From the NCBI GenBank assembly GCA_024364805.1, contig CM044495.1, positions 46,549,230-46,613,229 on the forward strand: DNA of 64,000 bases. The letters run 5' to 3'. The translations under genes were made by a program, and so were the position numbers. Below the pieces are notes generated by a model. The model saw nothing but the letters and a program-made list of their open reading frames with translations, made no database searches and was not told where the DNA came from. Numbering within the stretch: position 1 is the stretch's first letter; the number at the start of each line of letters is the position of its first letter. The stretch comes from Euprymna scolopes. Lineage: Eukaryota; Mollusca; Cephalopoda; Sepiida; Sepiolidae. Below are positions 35,515-47,054 of the stretch, one piece after another.

Positions 35515-35780
35515 CCTATATATGTGTGTGTGTGAGGGTCTGTGTGTGTGTCTGTCTGTAGACTGAAAATTTGACAGATATATTGTGTAGGGAAATGTAC
35601 ACAAAGTCGAAATTTGATATACAGGGTACTGAGATTTTGGAAAATCTTTGGAATCGGTTTTCGGCCAGAAATTTGGCTGTCAAGGGGTCAAATTTCAACG
35701 ATTTGGACTTTGAGAACTCTACCAAACTGCTCCGCCAATTTTGGGTCTAAATACTTTATTACAGGGTGTTCTTTAGAGGC
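35515..35780 (+). mobile_element. Helitron-like family H3, 5' fragment
   Basis: GTCTGTGTGTGTGTCTGTC, AATCGGTTTTCGGCCAGAAA, AAGGGGTCAAATTTCAACG and ACTCTACCAAACTGCTCC match 20650-20830. The 3' half is missing. Confidence 0.6.
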
Positions 35781-35964
35781 GGTGAACTTTAAATTGACAA
35801 CTCAAATTGCAGATTTGGCAACTATCGGTTGTAAATGCAAAAAATTAAAGAAAATAATCTTTCGAGTAAATCAAATACTTTTTTCATACAAAATATTTTA
35901 AAATAAATCACAAAATTAGAAAAATACTTTAGTATAATTAAGATCGTCGTTTCTAAAATACACC

Positions 35965-35970
<6 letters not shown>

Positions 35971-36001
<31 letters not shown>
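35971..36001. repeat. (TA)n microsatellite
   Basis: Uninterrupted TA units. Confidence 0.95.
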
Positions 36002-36005
<4 letters not shown>

Positions 36006-36309
36006 TGTATGAATTCAGCAGTGTGTAATGCTAGTGTAAGAATATACTTGTGTTAAGTAAGCTACACAGAAAAGATTTTTCAGTCTAATGCAATTCGCCT
36101 AATGATTTCTATTTAATTTATACTCTATAAACATTTTCATAATTAAGATGTGCTTATTTTAATTTCCAACTATGCAATGTCCTTGATTTCATCCCTTCTC
36201 CTTATAATATATGTATGTATGTGTGTGTGTTTATAATATTTCAGTTCATATCTATTGAATCACGAAACAAATAGTGAATATTATAATTTAGATTAATGTC
36301 TGTCTTTCA

Positions 36310-36601
36310 GCATATTTTCAAACTCTATCTCTAGCGAAACTAAAAGTCGCAGAACGGCGCTAGGGCCCGTAAATGATTGGATTTTTTATGGACCGTTCTT
36401 TTCTAAAGCCGGTTAAAATGAGTTCTAAGAAGTCTAATAGGGATCAAAATTGAAAAAAAAATCGTTATACATTTTGCACATTCATCTTTGTCTGGATTCC
36501 GTATATATTATTATTATGAACTAATTAAAAATGGACTAATTAAAATATCATGTTTTAGCGTATTTCACAACCGGGCAGAGCCGGGCGCCCGCCCCCGCTA
36601 G
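36310..36601 (+). mobile_element. Helitron-like element, 3' end (family H1, best copy)
   Basis: Contains CTAGCGAAACTAAAAGTCG, GGCGCTAGGGCCC, ATGGACCGTTC, ATCGTTATACATTTTGCACA and AATTAAAATATCATGTTTTAGC, and ends ACCGGGCAGAGCCGGGC, then CGCTAG and T. The hairpin arms CCGG/CCGG are preserved. It is inverted relative to 479-860. Confidence 0.65.
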
Positions 36602-36609
36602 TATATTGA

Positions 36610-38690
36610 AAATAATTTAAAGTATAGTACTTTGTAACTAGTTTTTATTTTTTGTTTTTTTTTTCGATAACTTTGAATACTCAATCTAAAAATAAATAGT
36701 ACATCTCTATTTCATTGAACGGAATATTATTTTATGAATATGTTCACCCATTTGCAAATTCGGCAACATAATGGAAAGAATACTGTGAGTGATCAAATGG
36801 CAATTATGATTGTTTTCATTTTTTTTAAAGTAGACTCCTATATCTTCCGACAGCAAAAAATCCCCCGAAAGCTATGGGATGATGTACGAGTCGTGATGGC
36901 GATGGTGACATCGTGACCTACTTGAGCTATGTTTGTGTGCAAAAGCTACAAATCTTGAAGGCGGAGACGAGCAATTGCAAGGAGAAATCGCATCCACAAA
37001 AACACGATGGATAAACTCCTGGGGAGTATTGAAGAATTAAATTAATTTCTTCCCTCCCTCACAAACAATGCAGGTCCTATGATATCTCTCCACAGAAGCA
37101 AATGTTTCATACAACTCGAATACAGCAGAGTCTGGTCGATGTTGAAGCTGGTGGCCTTATTTCTGCCTTACTGAAGTATGATTCTCTGCAGTCTTAGGAG
37201 GTCAACAATCTCAAATTTTACCTTGTTTTTTAGGGGTTACTTTATTGTGAATTGCCTTAGACACACCTATCAGAAAATATCGATGGGGATGCTCAGGCTT
37301 TTTTGTCCACCAAAGTGCACTTTTTCTAGTGCATTGGCTTTACAATCCCTGTATGATTTTTTGTCTGACTTCGTGAGGAGGTAAAAAGAATCTCTCCAAA
37401 GAAGTAATAATATATGGTTGAATTTTGGTGCCTGCCTTTACAGAATTAGCTTCTCAAAGACATAAAATCGTTGAAGAATGAGAATTGTAAAGTGTTTTTA
37501 AAGTCTTGCAGAAATATTGTAAAAATGTATATGGTATATATGTCAGATTTATTAAGTAACTCCCATCAATAAACGTTCAACTCTTGAATCATTTCCAATA
37601 ATGGTGTCATTCTTGTAAATATTCAACCATTTTTGTGGCTGTTTATTATTTTCAATGAAATTACTTAGGTAAAGATGGATCAATTTGTTTTACTGCTTGT
37701 TAAATTTGTTATAGAAGGTTGTATATTCGGTTTAGCTCAAAAGCACAATTTAAACAACAAACAATATGCCACTTAAATTTAACCGTCATTCTTGTCAATA
37801 CACTTTGTTTTTTTCAAATGATCCGTGAACCCTCTAAGTATCATAATCAGGAAGTATGTTCAGAGTTGATCCTTAAGAGTTGAAATTTTGATGACAAATA
37901 ATTACGTCACAGATGAGAAAGTCACAATTTTGGCGAGTACAAAAGTCACGTTTAATTCAGATATTTTTTATGAATTTACGGTTTCGGTTCAAATGTTAAT
38001 ATTTTAAAAAGGGCGAATTAATGTAATTAAAGATGCATAAAAAAGCTAAAATTGTACTTTCCTTTCTGTGGCGAAAGAAAAGTATTGAAGTCGACCATTC
38101 AGGGTCAAGAATTGTCGTTATCCTTTAAAAAGGAAGAATTCGGCAATTGACATTTCCGTTAAAAATCGACACTAAAACAGTGTCCTGTGTGTGTTTTTTT
38201 TGTGTGATAATTTCCTCGTATTTTATCTGTGATTTTTTGCACCTGTGTTAGAAATTACATATGAAATTGACTATTGTGGAGCTTTAACCCTGCTGCAAGA
38301 CTTTGGACACTTTCTATACTAAAACTATTATATGATATAATTTTGGTAATCGATGTATTTTTCCTAATTTGTGCCTCCTGTTTAAATGTTAGTGAATAAT
38401 ATAGAAGGGAGTGAATCATGATTATAAAAGTGACAGAAATTTTACTCGTTTGTCGTGAAAGTTGCTACTTATTGCCTTTCGATATATAGTTTTATAATAT
38501 TAATTTTGAATGTTAAACATAGGTTTGTAACCAACGTTTCAAATATTAAGTAGATCATTTTATATGACTACTGTATTGCTAGAAGATCCTGTTAACTACT
38601 GCATGCATTTGGAATTCAACTATTATAATTACAATTGAGGTGACTGTTCAGTGAGACCATGAAATAAGCGGCTTGAATGGTTTATGTCCT
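36610..38690. other. No supported gene
   Basis: 36830-37400 is GC-richer, with an open plus-strand frame of 68 codons (37178-37384) and an AATAAA at about 37569. It might be an old retrocopy, but I recognise no protein. Confidence 0.45.
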
Positions 38691-38700
38691 CTGCAAAGAG

Positions 38701-38775
38701 ACAGTTATTGCATGAAGAATCAAACCTTGGCCAAGACATTTATGACTGCCAAGGATGCTGACCACTAAATAATTT
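38701..38775 (-). pseudogene. tRNA-like sequence (tRNA-Asp-like), SINE head or pseudogene
   Basis: On the minus strand TTTAGTGGTCAGCATCC is an A-box region very like tRNA-Asp. AGTC falls where a GTC anticodon would lie, and CCAAGGTTTGATTC is a good B box. The acceptor arms do not pair, so it is not a working tRNA. Confidence 0.5.
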
Positions 38776-38899
38776 TCATAAAAGTCGAGTAAAAATAATG
38801 ATATAGATGTTTGCAACGATTCTTCGACACGAAAGAACTATAATCGGTTGTCTGTTAGTGTTTCGTCGAGATTTGTGTTCGTTTCGGTTTTATTTTTCA

Positions 38900-38922
38900 T
38901 TTTTTTTTTTTTTTTTTTTTTT
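38900..38922. repeat. Poly-T (23)
   Basis: Simple T run. Confidence 0.95.
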
Positions 38923-38929
38923 GTAATCC

Positions 38930-40380
38930 GTCTACTGTCAGCTTCCAGTCTCGGGGCTGTATTTGTCACATGGAGCTAAGTTTACTCTTCTAGTTGAAAG
39001 ACTATTACTGCAATAGTTTTAGGAGTATAAGGAAGAGTGACTCTTATAACAGTTAGGATCACCTTTAAACCTGACCAATTGTCATGGGGAGTTCCAAGGT
39101 TATAGCGACCCCTTACTACATTATGCATGTTGTGATTGTCAACAAATAAACGATATGCGTGTGTATATATGTATACAGTTTAGAATATTATATATAATAT
39201 ATATATATATATTATGTGTGTGATTTACTAAGCGTATAAGAAGTATTAACACAGATGTTTAAATGTATGTTCACTACGTTATGTTTCTCTAATGTTTATT
39301 CATACTTTCAATCAAATAAATATATAATAAAATTAAATATTTAAATGCTTATCTGTTGTTTATTATGCAGCTAAAGGGAGGTGTCCAGTGCATAACAATA
39401 AATCTGTTATTATGGCATTAGTAATTAATAATAATGCAAGCTGTGCTTTGAAATTAAGGATGGACAACACTAATCTTCTATAAAAGAGTTCAGGTGAAAA
39501 TAGGAAGTAATGCCAACAAACTTGTAATAATGTAAAAAGAATCGAGCATTTTCCTACTAACATCGTAGAGTGACAACAAAATGCATAAAATATTTTTATT
39601 TCTCCAATCGCTTTGTTAGTGCAATAATCATAGTTGCAGTTTTACATCCTGGCATGGGTATTCAGCCTGTGTCTTGCCACACTGATGAGCCATAAACGAC
39701 GAAACAACTATCTGTGCATGACTATTAAATACCATTGCATGGCTTATTATTTTGTGCCTTTCTTGCACATATTTTTTGTGTATTTGAAAAGAATTTCTTG
39801 TCACGATTGCAGGTTATTATTGTTTATTATTTTATAAAAAAAATGAGATTGATGTGTGTATGCACGCATGTCTACAACTGAAGCTATCACAATTCTCTTT
39901 AAGAAATTTTATAAATCAAACTTTATTTCTTAATGATAATAAATTGGAGACCTATAATGCCTCTTATCATTTATATGTAAGCCTCGGGTATTCTCTTTCC
40001 CTAATTGGGATTAAAAATAAATTGGATGACTAATGTTTTAATGATTTTTAAAACTGACTTTGATTATTATTGCTTGTTTTTTTGTTTTTTTTTAATAGAT
40101 CTTAAGATTTATCCACGAATGTATTCATAAGGGAAATCTGAAAACCGAAAGAATTGATTTTAGGTAAACTTCACAATGAGTGAACGATAGTCAACTCCTT
40201 TCCTTAGGTTGTGTAACTAAATATAAAAAATATCTATTTTTAAACAAATTGAATCGAGCACACTCATGGAGGAATAGATGGCTTTCGTGGGTAAACAATT
40301 GGATATTTTCTGTTTTATGATAAATTATATTTTTAATGAAACTTTCTATTTACTTATCTTACTTCCGGTATTAGTATCGT
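38930..40380. other. No recognised gene
   Basis: AT-rich with a (TA)n near 39190-39213. Nothing assignable. Confidence 0.6.
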
Positions 40381-40382
40381 TT

Positions 40383-40440
40383 AATCAATCGGTAGAGCAC
40401 AAGGTGTCAACCGGTTTGACTCTGAGTCGTTAAGCCGACA
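40383..40440 (+). pseudogene. tRNA-like fragment
   Basis: AATCAATCGGTAGAGCACAAGG looks like a D-arm with an A box, and ACCGGTTTGACTCTG like a T-arm with a B box. They are only about 30 nt apart, so the anticodon arm is shortened. Retroposon or pseudogene. Confidence 0.4.
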
Positions 40441-41590
40441 AAACACGTATATGTGGATAGCTATAATATATAAAGTACTAGCTTACCTGTGTCCTGACAT
40501 TACCCGAAAAATTAAATTAACTCAACTCAAGAAATTATAAGTGAATATTGCATTTAATAATGAATAAAGATAATTCATTATTATTTATTTTGTTATTTAA
40601 TTAAGATATATTTTGTTTCCCAGTTTCTGTAATTTCTTATTGTTAAGAAGGCGGTATGACAGTGAGATAACACTTTTAAAATGATTGTCTTCCTTTTAAA
40701 ATTAGAAGAATTTTTATCATAATTCAATCAAACAAATGTATATTCTGCTTCATTCCCTAATAGCTATATTTTTTAGTATTTTAATGCATGCACTTGTGTA
40801 TGATTCCATATTGCGTATTGATCAATTTTTTTTAATATATTTAAGTAAATAATAGTGTAGTCGATATCAAAGAAACAGTTTTACAACAGTGTTTAGCTTT
40901 TAACTTAGTAAATTATTATTCAAAAAATTTCGAGACTTCGTCACGAGAAGAACGCTTTCAATCTCGGTCAACAAATGGTTGAACTTTTTTAAACTGACCT
41001 TATAACGTATCATTTAGTAAGAAGCTTAATTCATTTTATAAAAAAAAGTCTTGCACGAATCGAGACAATGTTGAACTCTTCTGTTTCTGTAGTTTATTTC
41101 ATGCGCGGTTACATTTTTGATAGACACCTTTCAAAGACTAATAAAAGTTAAAATAAAAGATGATATTTCAATAAAATATAAAATAAATATTTATAGGATT
41201 TCTTGCATTTTTAAAGACTACATTAGAAGTATATTGAGATACAAATCTTTTAGATATTTAATTTTGTATATTCCAAAATGTCTCAGTAAATTTATTCTCT
41301 TAGTAATATTTTAAAATTTATCCACTGTATTAAGATTATCTACACTAATTTTATTTTTTTTTTATATTTAAATTAAATTAGAAAATGTTTTAATAATAAA
41401 TAAAATCTAAAAGCAGTTGTAAGTGTAGTTTCAGGGCCTTTCTTGCTCATAAACGTCAGTGCCAGGAGAACTATAAATAACATGTTATTAATAAAAGACT
41501 TATTTTTATATCAAAGTTCTTAATTGAATTCCTTACTTAGATGGTTATTTTTTTTAAATCACAAGTTTTAGGTTTAGTAAAGTAATTAAA
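40441..41590. other. No recognised gene
   Basis: Very AT-rich. No splice-supported exon or repeat family recognised. Confidence 0.6.
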
Positions 41591-41598
41591 GGGAAGTC

Positions 41599-41712
41599 TA
41601 TCAGGTTGTTGCAAAAATGTTTTTTAATATATAGTCGAACGTCGAAAACTGCATAATTTTTGTATTAGGCTGGTGCAAAAATAATGTTATTATGTACGTA
41701 ACGAAAAAATAT
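41599..41712 (+). mobile_element. Mariner-like terminal repeats (two)
   Basis: TTAGGCTGGTGCAAAAATAATG at 41665, preceded by TA (41663-41664), matches the 5' terminal repeat of irritans-type mariners (TTAGGTTGGTGCAAAAGTAAT). A weaker TCAGGTTGTTGCAAAAATG lies at 41601. No transposase or opposite end is seen, so these are terminal remnants. Confidence 0.5.
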
Positions 41713-42114
41713 TGCTTTTTATGCTTTTGTATATTTGCTTATTTAGTATCACATACGTAATACCGAAATGTATCTGTTCTGAGTATGTTAAGGAGAATAT
41801 ATCCTTCACAAAGTCCTTTTTTTTCATCTATTCAAAGTGCCTCTTATTGAAGATATGGATCTTTCCACTGCTAAAACCCATTCTGTTTTAAACTCAGGTC
41901 TTTCGGAGACGACAGTAAATTTTATGTATATTCATCTGTTCAATGTATCACATATTCTACATTAAAAACTTTCATGTACATTTGCTATATGCTACATGAA
42001 GAAAGTAAATGTACATTATATATATGTAATGTAAATTTATTTTTATGTATATGTTACATTAAAAAAAGATAAATGTACACAATGTATAATGTACAGTTAT
42101 TTTTAATGTAACAC

Positions 42115-42173
<59 letters not shown>

Positions 42174-42570
42174 TGGTTTGAGACACTTCATAGAGCGGAT
42201 TCTAAAAATTATTTTAAAATGTTATAATCTCTCTTTATCGCAATTCATAAGCCTCCTTTGTGCCGGCAGAGTGAATTGCTCAAAGCGTTAAATCTCTTCA
42301 GGGAACTCTGACCATCTCCCAATTCCCTCCCTCGCGGAGCTATTTTAATCGCCTTTTGCACGCTTTATGAAATTAAATTATTAATCGTTCTTTTTGGCAC
42401 CTTTAATTTATAAAAAAAAATCCCCCATTGCTCGTTTTTTGTCATTAATATTATTTCATTGCTATCGATTTCCCCTGATGAGATGATGGCGGAAAGGGCT
42501 TTTGAGAGATTTCCGCTTATTTTCAAATATATTTATATATAAATACATGTTTGTAGGTCCAGAATTTATA
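41713..42570. other. No gene; (TA)n at 42117-42170
   Basis: Several short runs of TGTACATTTAT-like words occur between 41970 and 42115, then (TA)n. A GC-richer piece at 42240-42370 is unassigned. Confidence 0.5.
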
Positions 42571-42571
42571 A

Positions 42572-42827
42572 TTACGCATCAAGTGCGCTTGAAAGCCAAA
42601 TCAAACAAAACGTAATATAAATAAATAAAACATATTTATTTTCCTAATGTTATAAATTTCAAGGATTTCGGAGCTATACTCCATCCTCAGTATGTTGTTT
42701 TCTTTGTTTCTTTTCTTCTTTCTTGCCATGTTGTAAAGTTGGAGAAAGAAAAAGTCTGTAAGGAGCCGCACGTTGCATCTCAGCGCTCTATTTTGAAATA
42801 TTGGAACAGTGCGCTTGATGCGTATTT
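42572..42827. mobile_element. Short element with inverted ends and hammerhead-like motif
   Basis: ACGCATCAAGTGCGC at 42574 is matched by its near reverse complement GTGCGCTTGATGCGT at 42809. Inside, the minus strand at 42661-42690 reads CTGAGGA, T, GGAG-TATA-GCTCC, GAAATCC. The order is the same as at 139-170, including the extra T. Confidence 0.45.
42661..42691 (-). ncRNA. Hammerhead-like motif
   Basis: CTGAGGA, one extra T, a 4-5-bp stem GGAGT/GCTCC and GAAA. No clear stem I or III, so probably a relic or convergent motif. Confidence 0.3.
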
Positions 42828-42899
42828 TATTTTATTCAAATTAAATCAACATTTCTATATGGAACTCACACCCTTCACACACACACACACATAAATGTT

Positions 42900-42903
<4 letters not shown>

Positions 42904-42932
<29 letters not shown>
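42904..42932. repeat. (TA)n microsatellite
   Basis: Preceded by (CA)n at 42879-42890. Confidence 0.95.
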
Positions 42933-42935
<3 letters not shown>

Positions 42936-43144
42936 ATCAACATTTACTTTTTTAATTTAACATATACATTTCCCCAAAAACACATTTTTTCTCTGCAAAC
43001 AGATTATGAAATCTATACCACGAGATGAGAGAAATTGATTTTTTTGTGTATCTGTATCACAGAGATGCTTATTATGCAGTATTTTTTAAAAACAGAGTAA
43101 ACATTTCTTACGTTTAAGCTTTTTATAAAGCAACCTTTAAGTGT

Positions 43145-43200
43145 TATGATGTATACGCTTTTATCCTCCACTGGCCTCTGGCCTTGATACATAATGATGC
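43145..43200 (+). mobile_element. LINE 3' UTR scrap
   Basis: TATCCTCCACTGGCCTCTGG then CCTTGATAC resembles the end of the LINE tails elsewhere (on minus, GCCCGGAGGCCACTCAAGGATA at 57608). Confidence 0.45.
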
Positions 43201-43399
43201 ATCAGTAAAAACATCTATGAGGATATATTTAATCTACACCTTCAAAATCCAGTAATAAGAAAAATATGATTAACGTATATTGCACTATACAATCTTCTCT
43301 AATCAAGAATAACAATCAGCAGTTCAATGGATACTGCTTGGCAAACGCATACACCTAGCAATATAAACAGTTTTGCTACTACAAATTACCCATACATCA

Positions 43400-43735
43400 T
43401 TAAATTACAATAGAAAAATGCGAGCATGAAAAGTAATATGGTTAAGCTTAAACATGAAAAAGTAAATGACTAGCTGTTAAAACTGGAAAAGAAAGACAAT
43501 ATATTCTAGTAAAAAAAAACAATGTTATAAATTAATGCTCTAATATTTGTAGTTGTAAATTTATAACTTAATGCTGCAATATTTTGATTTTTTTAATCCT
43601 TAAGAATTATAAATTTATATTTTTTACTAGAATATCTTGTTAAAGCTAAGAAAAAAGGACAACAAGTCATTTACTTTTCCATGTTTAAGCTTAATCATAT
43701 TACTTTTCATGCTCACATTTTTCCATTTTAATCCA
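43400..43735. mobile_element. Fold-back / MITE-like inverted repeat
   Basis: The left arm has GAAAAATGCGAGCATGAAAAG, TAATATGGTTAAGCTTAAAC and AAAGTAAATGACT, then ATATTCTAGTAAAAAA. The reverse complement of 43630-43735 repeats these blocks with few changes. Arms are about 125 bp and the centre is AT-rich. Target duplication is unclear. Confidence 0.8.
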
Positions 43736-43739
43736 TGAT

Positions 43740-45230
43740 TCTTCCAGGCTTCTCGTAAATTCACTTGTTCTTTGTTTAATTTCAGTCTTATTTTTTGGGC
43801 CCCATAAACATAACATAACATACACATATGCAATAACAATGTACGGCACTCGTCTGCTTTCAATAAAATCCCCTCCAAGTATTACCCTTTCATTCTCTCT
43901 GTTTCACTTGTTACTTCTCTTTTCGCGAGAGCGGTGAATTAGTAGCAAAAGTAATCGCGGAAGCGAAGTGGTTGCTATGGAAACCAGTCATAAAAAACGT
44001 CGCTCACCTCCTTACTTTTTATTTTTATTTTTATTTTTTTTTATTTTTTTCTTACAATTTTGAACACCAGTGCATTCATCATTACTTTTGTTTTACTGGA
44101 CGAAAATTGAACATTTTTTTCACAATATAGCTGAGGAGGTGATCCATAAACTATAATAGTTCTTTGAAATTTCGACGAAATTTCAGTGTGCGCTGCAGCT
44201 TTAAAGTGTTCTGAAATACTAAAACTGCCACTTAACCATATATTCAAACACTACCGTGTTTCAATGATATCGAAATTACTTACCCAAGAATCATTTGTTG
44301 TTAACATAAACACAATGCGAAACTTATATCCCCTCTAGAAATTTTAGTTACTAAGTTACAATAATAATTATATTCACATCGAAAAAACATCAGTATCGTT
44401 TATAATGTAAACAAGTTAGATAATTTAGTTAGGTAATACTACTTAATTACCCCCCCCCCTTAGTTGAACACACACAGTTATGTATATATGGATATTGAAA
44501 GCGACACATATTACTGTATTAATACCGTTGTCTGATGGTGTTTTACTTGCAATTGAAAAATATATTTCCTAGCTTGTCAAAGTATATTGGGGAAGAAAGT
44601 AAATCAAATTACATTTTAATGTTCTTAACGATCGATCAAAAGAAATGACGAACCAGAATTAAATATTGGTTTTAAAAGAAATCGCTATCATCGATAACTC
44701 TTCTTATATTTAATATATTAGATTATGCGTTGTATCTATTTTTGCATTAAATAAAATTCAGGTCTTGCAACAATGTAAACCACAGCGAATAACTGATGTG
44801 ATCCCTCCCACTCTCTAATTTTCTATATTTTACTTAATAAACTGATATAGCACACTCATCTTCACTCTTCCCCCGCACCATGTAAACAAATTCTCTCTTT
44901 CATCACCTATCTGTGTCAAACACTTTCTTTCTATATCTGTTTGAATATGGCTTTTAATTTCTGTTTTTAATTGTTTCTTGTTCGGGAAACGTTAACTGAA
45001 GCGTAAGATGTGAATGAATGAATCTAGAGAGTGCGTGTTATATCATCCACTTTTTAATTACTTATTAGAAAAAAAATTGTCTATTATCTGATATTTTTTA
45101 TTGCAATCAAAACTACTTTAGCATTGTTATCTTTTTATCATTTTTTATGACTATAAACATTTGACAATACTGTAAAAAAAATATCACACTTTTATAAATA
45201 TTTTATTCCATTAATTCTCTATCTGATTAT
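43740..45230. other. No recognised gene; possible intron
   Basis: AT-rich with C9 at 44450-44459. It lies upstream of the acceptor at 45231-45232 and would be intron if that exon is real. No further exon was found. Confidence 0.45.
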
Positions 45231-45232
45231 AG

Positions 45233-45481
45233 TTAAAACTGTCTGCTCTTTTCTATTTCCGGTTCTGCTATCCATTGGACTGGATAATTGGACTTCTTGT
45301 CTGCTTGACCATGTCTATTCTTAATATATTTAATCAGAAGGGACCATATCTTGTTTGCTATCGTCGTCCCGAGACCAAGAATCAAAAAGAGTTGACATCT
45401 TTTAGCATCTTCAAAAGTGGTAAAACGGAAATAAACCAGAATAAAAGTACGCGTAATAACTTTAATGACATAAGCAACTAA
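45233..45481 (+). CDS. Candidate 3' terminal coding exon, unknown membrane protein
   Basis: A pyrimidine-rich stretch ending TCTCTATCTGATTATAG forms a good acceptor. Directly after it a frame stays open for 82 codons to a TAA at 45479-45481. The product starts LKLSALFYFRFCYPLDW and continues with a hydrophobic helix (IIGLLVCLTMSILNIF, about residues 18-33). A polar tail follows (GPYLVCYRRPETK, then many K/N/S), as in the cytosolic end of a membrane protein. This is inference: I do not recognise the family. No upstream exon was found in the window. An ATTAAA at 45926-45931 could serve polyadenylation. A chance open frame is the alternative, but helix, charged tail and exact acceptor placement argue for an exon. 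Confidence 0.45.
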   Translation, partial: LKLSALFYFRFCYPLDWIIGLLVCLTMSILNIFNQKGPYLVCYRRPETKNQKELTSFSIFKSGKTEINQNKSTRNNFNDISN

Positions 45482-46395
45482 TTAGATCATTATTTTAGTT
45501 AATACTTTAAAACTGGTCCTACTAGATCAGGCTATTTGAAGATATTGGCTTCCTGAGACGAAATGTACTTAACATTGATGCTTTTTGTTTTTCTACTTCC
45601 TTTTGAAAACTTAAGCAAGATAAAAAAAACAACCCATTTTTCCTTACTTCTTTCCGTTTCCCATTTCTCTTTCTATCGCACCAACTGATTTCCTTACTTA
45701 AAATGTACCAAGCATTAATATTGGAACCCCTTTTCCCGCTCCTATTGCAAGACTCATTCATGTTCTGCAGGGCAGGGAACAAAAACGATAAAATCCACTA
45801 TAAAACAACCAAACCAAACACTACAAACTAGCGATTGAAGATAAAAAGAGCTTGAAGAATATATAACCTCCTACAAAATAACTGGATGCAACCTGAATAC
45901 TATTTCCCAAATAACTGGATTCAGCATTAAATAACCGAAAAGAGTTGACATGTCGTAAAACAAAACAACTAAAGCAAACCACAACTTTAAAATATTTATA
46001 AACAGAATTGCTACTATTGATGATGATGATGATGGGACAGAGAATAGAAATTCCAAATGAATCGCTTCCATGAGATATGTTTCAAAATATTCATATCTAC
46101 AATGTTTTAATTTTTTACCCCATATGCTGGCATCGTATCACAAATGAAATAACATAAGTTATATGTTAATTTTGTTTGTTTGCTTTGTTGTTGTTGTTGT
46201 TTTTTTTTAATTTAACCATTTTGAAACTATGCTGAATGAATTTAAAATGTAACATTTTTTCCATAAGAATTGCGCTCTAGCAGTACTTGATAAGGAAATA
46301 ATTATTTTTAAAAAAAAATTGTTTCCCTACTTTCGTCGAGAGCGTGATAGTTAATATCGAATTTCAAGTTGAAATACTTCCCAGGTCTTTTTTTT
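45482..46395. other. Possible 3' UTR, then unassigned
   Basis: No repeat recognised. ATTAAA at 45926-45931 may end the candidate transcript. Confidence 0.35.
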
Positions 46396-46399
46396 TTTT

Positions 46400-46690
46400 A
46401 CACAGTGATCACCACTTATCAAGGCCCGGAAGCCATTCAGGGATAAGGGTTATTGCAAGTACATTACGTTAGTGTGGAGATTTGATGGAGTGTTTACTTA
46501 AGGGGGCGGTTCATTAGGAATTTGTTAACATTAGACTTGAAGACATCCAAGTTGTAGTCCGGAGGGAAGCAGGCAGACGGAACAGAGTTCCACAGGCGTG
46601 CAGTTCTAAGAAAGAAGCTTTGTTCATGGAATCCGCGTTTTGATTTAGGCACAGATATAGAGTCAGGTCTAGTCACACTAAAGAGAAGTG
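46400..46690 (-). mobile_element. LINE (jockey/CR1-like) 3' end
   Basis: The minus strand encodes RTARLWNSVPSACFPPDYN, then LDVFKSNVNKFL, within 60 codons. This is the C-terminus of a non-LTR retrotransposon ORF2, and the frame is intact here. It is followed by the 3' UTR to about 46400 (plus strand ACCACTTATCAAGGCCCGG). Only the last part of the element is present. Confidence 0.8.
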
Positions 46691-46751
46691 ATACTCCTAA
46701 ACCTCTCTCTGTGGATTACTATATATGCAATTATAATTATAGTTAATACAT

Positions 46752-47050
46752 ACAGATATTAGTGCTTCATTTTCTGGAGTCATTACTGCAGGAAATTCTG
46801 ATTGTCTGCATTAGCAAGGAACAGAGGTGGCTTCGTTGTGGGGGTTCGAATTCCACAACCAGCGGCAAACTAAAGAGTCGCCATAATCCTCAACAATATT
46901 ATAGTGAAATTAAAAATGTATAAAGGCATAAACGTTGTACAAGAACGGTCTACAGTGATTAAGTGACTAAATTATCACGATCTCACATGCAAATCAAATG
47001 ACCGACTTATTCATATATATAATTTTGATTATATCTGCTCCTTTAAGAAG
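46752..47050 (-). mobile_element. Hammerhead-bearing dispersed repeat R4, copy 2 (decayed)
   Basis: On minus CCTGCAGTAATGACTCCAG, then AAAATGAAGCACTAATATCTG, aligns with the hammerhead candidate at 33593-33638, but the core is altered, so it should not cleave. The flank has GGCTTCGTT, GTTCGAATTCC, TTATCACGATCTCACATG and ATGACCGACTTATT, as in copy 1. Confidence 0.55.
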
Positions 47051-47054
47051 TAAG

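Noticed and set aside
38701-38775. Functional tRNA-Asp gene
   Set aside because: A and B boxes are good, but the acceptor stem does not pair and there is no clear cloverleaf.
42470-42515. CTGATGAGATGATGGCGGAAAGGG as another hammerhead
   Set aside because: The core words are present, but no stem II forms between CTGATGA and GAAA.
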